64,000 bases of DNA, from the NCBI GenBank assembly GCA_002347095.1, contig DDWZ01000028.1, positions 62,001-126,000 on the forward strand, in the 5' to 3' direction. The DNA is from Desulfobulbaceae bacterium UBA2273 (GTDB taxonomy: Bacteria; Desulfobacterota; Desulfobulbia; Desulfobulbales; Desulfurivibrionaceae). The notes beneath the pieces are model-generated. The model worked only from the letters and a program-made list of their open reading frames with translations, had not been told where the DNA came from and did not search any database. The position numbers and the translations under genes were made by a program. This document shows positions 61,227-64,000 of the stretch, in pieces. Positions within the stretch are counted from its first letter, which is position 1; each line of letters begins with the position of its first letter.

Positions 61227-61529
61227 GTGCAGAAGCGAATCGTAACAATGTTGACAGCAATGTCGCTGATGCTTCCTACGGCCGCTTTGGCGGCCAGCGG
61301 GGACGCGCTCTTTTTACAGAGCTGTGGCGCATGTCACAAAAAAGGAGGCAAGGCGGCGATTGTGAACCCTGCCGACAAGGCCGGCAGTGTGTGGGAAAAA
61401 TACTTTGCCCGGGGACGTCACTCCGTTGATATGGGCATGAGTGATGCAGACCTGCAGGCGGTGGTGAAATATTTGGTGAAACACGCAGCCGACAGCGATC
61501 AGCCGGCAGCCGCGGTTATTCCCAAATAA
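61227..61529 (+). CDS. Periplasmic monoheme cytochrome c (c-5-like)
   Basis: The 100-residue protein has a signal peptide (MSLMLPTAALAAS region) and one CXXCH motif (SCGACHKKGG). The downstream MGMSDADLQAVVKYL suggests a Met axial ligand, as in class I cytochromes. GTG at 61227 is used because AAGGGAGGTG sits 7-8 bases before; TTG 61224 is the alternative. It lies just before a porin-like gene. Confidence 0.9.
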   Translation: MQKRIVTMLTAMSLMLPTAALAASGDALFLQSCGACHKKGGKAAIVNPADKAGSVWEKYFARGRHSVDMGMSDADLQAVVKYLVKHAADSDQPAAAVIPK

Positions 61530-61571
61530 TTCACTGGCGAAAAAAGATATTCACTGGGAGGAGGAGAATAA

Positions 61572-63044
61572 GTGAAAAAGATTTTATTGACCGCAGGTGC
61601 ATTGCTGGCCTGGACAAGCTGCGCCGTTGCCGGGGCAGGTGGCCAGACGGTAGCCATTCCGGTAGAAGATTATAAGGCGATTTTGGAGCGTCTGGACACC
61701 CTGCAGAAGCGTGTTGACCAGATGGAAAGGGCAGAGAGCCCTTCCGGCAAGGCAACGGCAGCCGCCATGCCGAGCAAGCTGGCCAAGGATGTGGAAACGA
61801 TCTACGACACCTTGGACAAGGTCGAAACCAAAACCTTGAAAGACCGGATCAACCTGGGCGCCGAGCTGCGCACCAGGGCGGATTTCTTCAAGTTGAAGAA
61901 CGACGCGAATTTTGGCGGCGCGGGCTCGGTTGAGCATAACGACAACCACTGGACCAACCGGTTCCGGCTGAATCTTGATTCCGAGATCCGGAAAAACCTG
62001 TTGTTCACCGGCCGTATCACTGCCTACAAGAATTTTGCCAACAGCGACAACAACGCGTTTGCCAATGATTCCAATGCGGCCCATCTGCCTGGAGACAGCG
62101 GTTTGAAGCTGGACCGCGCCTATGTGGACTGGACTCCCGAGGGCATGCCCATCCCGTTGGCCCTGACCTTCGGCCGTCAGCCCGTTTCCGAGGGCCCGCC
62201 CTCCGAGTTGAAGGAGAACCGGCTCCGCCAGTCCACCTATCCCTCTCTTCTGTTTGACGGAGAGGCGGACGGCGTGGTGGCAACCATTGGTCTTGAGCGC
62301 TACTTGGGCTGGAAGAATTCAGGCATCCGTTTTGCCTGGCACAAGGCCTATCAGGATACCAATACCTCTGTGAGCTACATGGACAATGCCGGTGGCATGT
62401 ATGACGACACCAACATTTACGCCATGTTTTTTGAAACCGAGATTCCCGGCGTGCGGGACAGCCTCTTGGTCTTAAGTGCTCTCCAGGCTGCGGATCTGGT
62501 GGGTGATGGCACGTATGTCGGCGGCACCGGAAAGGCTGATATCGGTGACATGACCCTGTATGGTCTCCATGTCCAAGCCAATAACGTTGTGGATTCCGGT
62601 TTTGACCTGTTTTTCTCCTCGGGTCTTAACAAGACCGATCCGAGCGGGAATACAGTGACCGATGCCTACGGTCGCCCCACAGGCCTTATGAATACCGGGG
62701 CCAATACCGACGAGCATTCCGGTTGGGCGATCCACACTGGTTTGCGCTACAACATTCCGTATAAGCCGTGGAATAATCCCAAGGTCGGCTTTGAGTACAA
62801 TCACGGTAGCGATAATTGGTTCAGCTTCACCTGGGGCAGCGCCGAATTGTACAATAAGCTGGCCACCCGTGGCGATGCCTACGACTTCTACTACATCCAG
62901 CCGTTCAATGAGAATCTCTTTGGCCGTCTGGGCTACACCCATATCGACTACAACTACACCAACAGCGGTATGCATCTGGGTGATTTCGGCGATTCCATCG
63001 CCGAGCTTGACAACCTGTACTTTTTGCTCGACGTTCGCTTCTAA
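61572..63044 (+). CDS. Porin-like outer-membrane protein (DUF3373 type)
   Basis: The 490-residue protein has a signal peptide (MKKILLTAGALLAWTSCAVAG), a short coiled coil (ILERLDTLQKRVDQMERAE) and a long beta-rich barrel ending YFLLDVRF, with the C-terminal Phe. Similar proteins in sulfate reducers are called DUF3373 family. A GTG start follows GGAGGAGAA. It has no recognised substrate. A strong terminator follows. Confidence 0.85.
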   Translation: MKKILLTAGALLAWTSCAVAGAGGQTVAIPVEDYKAILERLDTLQKRVDQMERAESPSGKATAAAMPSKLAKDVETIYDTLDKVETKTLKDRINLGAELRTRADFFKLKNDANFGGAGSVEHNDNHWTNRFRLNLDSEIRKNLLFTGRITAYKNFANSDNNAFANDSNAAHLPGDSGLKLDRAYVDWTPEGMPIPLALTFGRQPVSEGPPSELKENRLRQSTYPSLLFDGEADGVVATIGLERYLGWKNSGIRFAWHKAYQDTNTSVSYMDNAGGMYDDTNIYAMFFETEIPGVRDSLLVLSALQAADLVGDGTYVGGTGKADIGDMTLYGLHVQANNVVDSGFDLFFSSGLNKTDPSGNTVTDAYGRPTGLMNTGANTDEHSGWAIHTGLRYNIPYKPWNNPKVGFEYNHGSDNWFSFTWGSAELYNKLATRGDAYDFYYIQPFNENLFGRLGYTHIDYNYTNSGMHLGDFGDSIAELDNLYFLLDVRF

Positions 63045-63072
63045 CGCGCGGGCAAAAGTGGTTTGTTCTCCG

Positions 63073-63100
63073 AGGGTGGCCGTCTGGCCACCCTTTTTTT
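63073..63100 (+). terminator. Rho-independent terminator after the porin gene
   Basis: AGGGTGGCC and GGCCACCCT form a 9-bp perfect stem with a GTCT loop, followed by a run of seven T (63094-63100). It ends the cytochrome-porin unit. Confidence 0.95.
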
Positions 63101-63251
63101 ATGTCCTTTTCCTGGGGAGGCAAATCGTTTCCGCGGCCTGACCCTGCGGCAAAGATGTCGCGAACCCGCTTGCGCACGGGCGATGAATTGAATAGACTAG
63201 TCAAGTATTGTGCGCATCGTTTTTTCCGGACAATCTGACAGGAGCTTTGCC

Positions 63252-64000
63252 ATGGGTATTCATTCACTGTTTTCTGTGCTGCTTGTCGTTCTTCTCTCCG
63301 GCTGCGCCATCAATCCTGTTACCGGTAAATCCGAGTTGGCCCTGTATTCCATGCCTGAAAACGAAGAGATCGCTCTGGGCAAAAAGGCCTTTCCCGAGGC
63401 GGTTCAACGAATGCATGGGGAATACAACGACCCGGGACTCAAAAACTATGTCACCGCAATAGGGATGCGCCTGGCCAAGGTCAGCCACCGGCCCGATCTG
63501 CCCTATGTTTTCAAGGTGGTCAACGACTCCAGCCCCAATGCCTTTGCCGTACCCGGCGGCAATATCGCCATCACCCGAGGGTTGCTGGTTGCCCTGGAAA
63601 ACGAGGCCCAGCTTGCCGCGGTGTTGGGCCATGAGGTTGGCCATGTCACGGCCAAGCATTCGGTGCAGAACCTGCAGCGCGGCGTCCTGCTCAATATCGG
63701 CCTGCAGGTTTTGGCCATTTCGAGCAGCGGCACTTCTTACAGCGCATTGGCCCGGCAGGCGGGGCAGGTGGCGGGAGCGCTTTTGGAGAGCTCATACAGC
63801 CGGGAGGAGGAGCGGGAGGCGGATCGGCTGGGCATCGACTACATGGTGAAGGCCCAGTACAGCCCCAGGGGAGCGGTTGAGTTGCAGGAATTTTTTGCCA
63901 AGAAAAGCGGGGAGGGAGAACCCCAGTGGGTCCAGGGGTTGTTCCGGACCCATCCCTTTTCCCTGGAACGGATGCGGGATAACCAAGAATACATCGACAG
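63252..64000 (+). CDS. M48-family metalloprotease lipoprotein (BepA-like), 3' end outside window
   Basis: The gene runs off the window after about 249 codons. It has a lipobox LLSGC (Cys18), an M48 catalytic HEVGH motif (H127, E128, H131) and the downstream EREAD motif with the third zinc ligand Glu. M48 lipoproteins of this type (BepA/YfgC, LoiP) degrade misassembled outer-membrane proteins in the periplasm. The ATG at 63252 is preceded by ACAGGAGC. The C-terminal TPR part, if any, is off-window. Confidence 0.93.
   Translation, partial: MGIHSLFSVLLVVLLSGCAINPVTGKSELALYSMPENEEIALGKKAFPEAVQRMHGEYNDPGLKNYVTAIGMRLAKVSHRPDLPYVFKVVNDSSPNAFAVPGGNIAITRGLLVALENEAQLAAVLGHEVGHVTAKHSVQNLQRGVLLNIGLQVLAISSSGTSYSALARQAGQVAGALLESSYSREEEREADRLGIDYMVKAQYSPRGAVELQEFFAKKSGEGEPQWVQGLFRTHPFSLERMRDNQEYID

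Noticed and set aside
1..64000. tRNA, rRNA, CRISPR arrays or phage genes
   Set aside because: I looked for T-loop motifs, regularly spaced short repeats and phage protein signatures and recognised none; an automated search (tRNAscan-SE, CRISPR finder) would be decisive.

Overview
The window looks like a contiguous piece of chromosome from an anaerobic Desulfobacterota bacterium, probably a sulfate-reducer relative in or near the Desulfobulbales. The evidence is a multiheme cytochrome with a b-type quinol partner, an orange-protein (ORP)-like NifX/MinD cluster beside a sigma-54 activator, a periplasmic Hyb-type [NiFe] hydrogenase with all six hyp maturation genes, and long-form hisG. The placement is inference from gene content. 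No rRNA, tRNA, CRISPR array, phage module or transposase gene was recognised. Gene density is high and base composition looks even.

Layout. 1-1.4 kb: end of a histidine kinase, a CheY-like receiver and a small membrane protein. 1.5-6.1 kb: ORP-like operon (NifX-like protein, two MinD/ferredoxin ATPases) divergent from a sigma-54 activator with three tandem PAS domains, ended by a two-way terminator. 6.1-9.1 kb: four-gene membrane redox operon (two small membrane proteins, heptaheme cytochrome c, cytochrome b) behind a sigma-54-type promoter and an upstream palindrome. 9.2-23.7 kb: housekeeping genes (LD-carboxypeptidase, coaX, cutA, PilZ protein, thiD, FKBP isomerase, hisI-hisG, engB, lepA, rpoH, a DegT-type aminotransferase) mixed with small Cys-rich and unknown proteins. 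23.8-27.9 kb: one 1377-residue TPR/outer-membrane barrel protein. 28-32 kb: greA, a TetR regulator with a clear promoter/operator, purD, purE, tsaC. 32.4-35.5 kb: Hpt, HDOD and hybrid-kinase signalling genes. 35.5-45.7 kb: tsaE, diheme protein, geranylgeranyl-reductase-like enzyme, M23 peptidase, mutL, purC, lipoprotein, cbpA-like gene, ssb, spore-photoproduct-lyase-like enzyme. 45.9-61.1 kb: hydrogenase island hybO-hybA-hybB-hybC-hybD, a LuxR-type regulator, a kinase with a haem-c motif in its sensor domain, then hypA-hypB-hypF-hypC-hypD-hypE. 61.2-64 kb: monoheme cytochrome, porin-like protein and the start of an M48 metalloprotease.

The most unusual signal is a family of five dispersed ~106-146 bp palindromic elements (12101-12206, 30935-31080, 47990-48096, 49388-49493 reversed, 56040-56145). 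The core is strongly conserved, while the outer stem differs from copy to copy yet stays self-complementary. One apical hairpin is wholly replaced but still foldable. In three copies the stop codon of the upstream gene is part of the stem. Three of the five lie inside the hydrogenase/hyp island, between genes expected to be co-transcribed. They may be a mobile MITE/REP-like family, a post-transcriptional control element, or both.

How the genes connect: hybOABC would make a Tat-exported, membrane-anchored uptake hydrogenase feeding quinone. hybD and hypA-F mature its Ni-Fe site, and an FKBP isomerase with a Cys-rich tail is a possible extra nickel handler. The two-component pair between hyb and hyp is a candidate redox or gas sensor for the island. 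The sigma-54 activator at 3960-6062 is the nearest candidate regulator of the neighbouring cytochrome operon.
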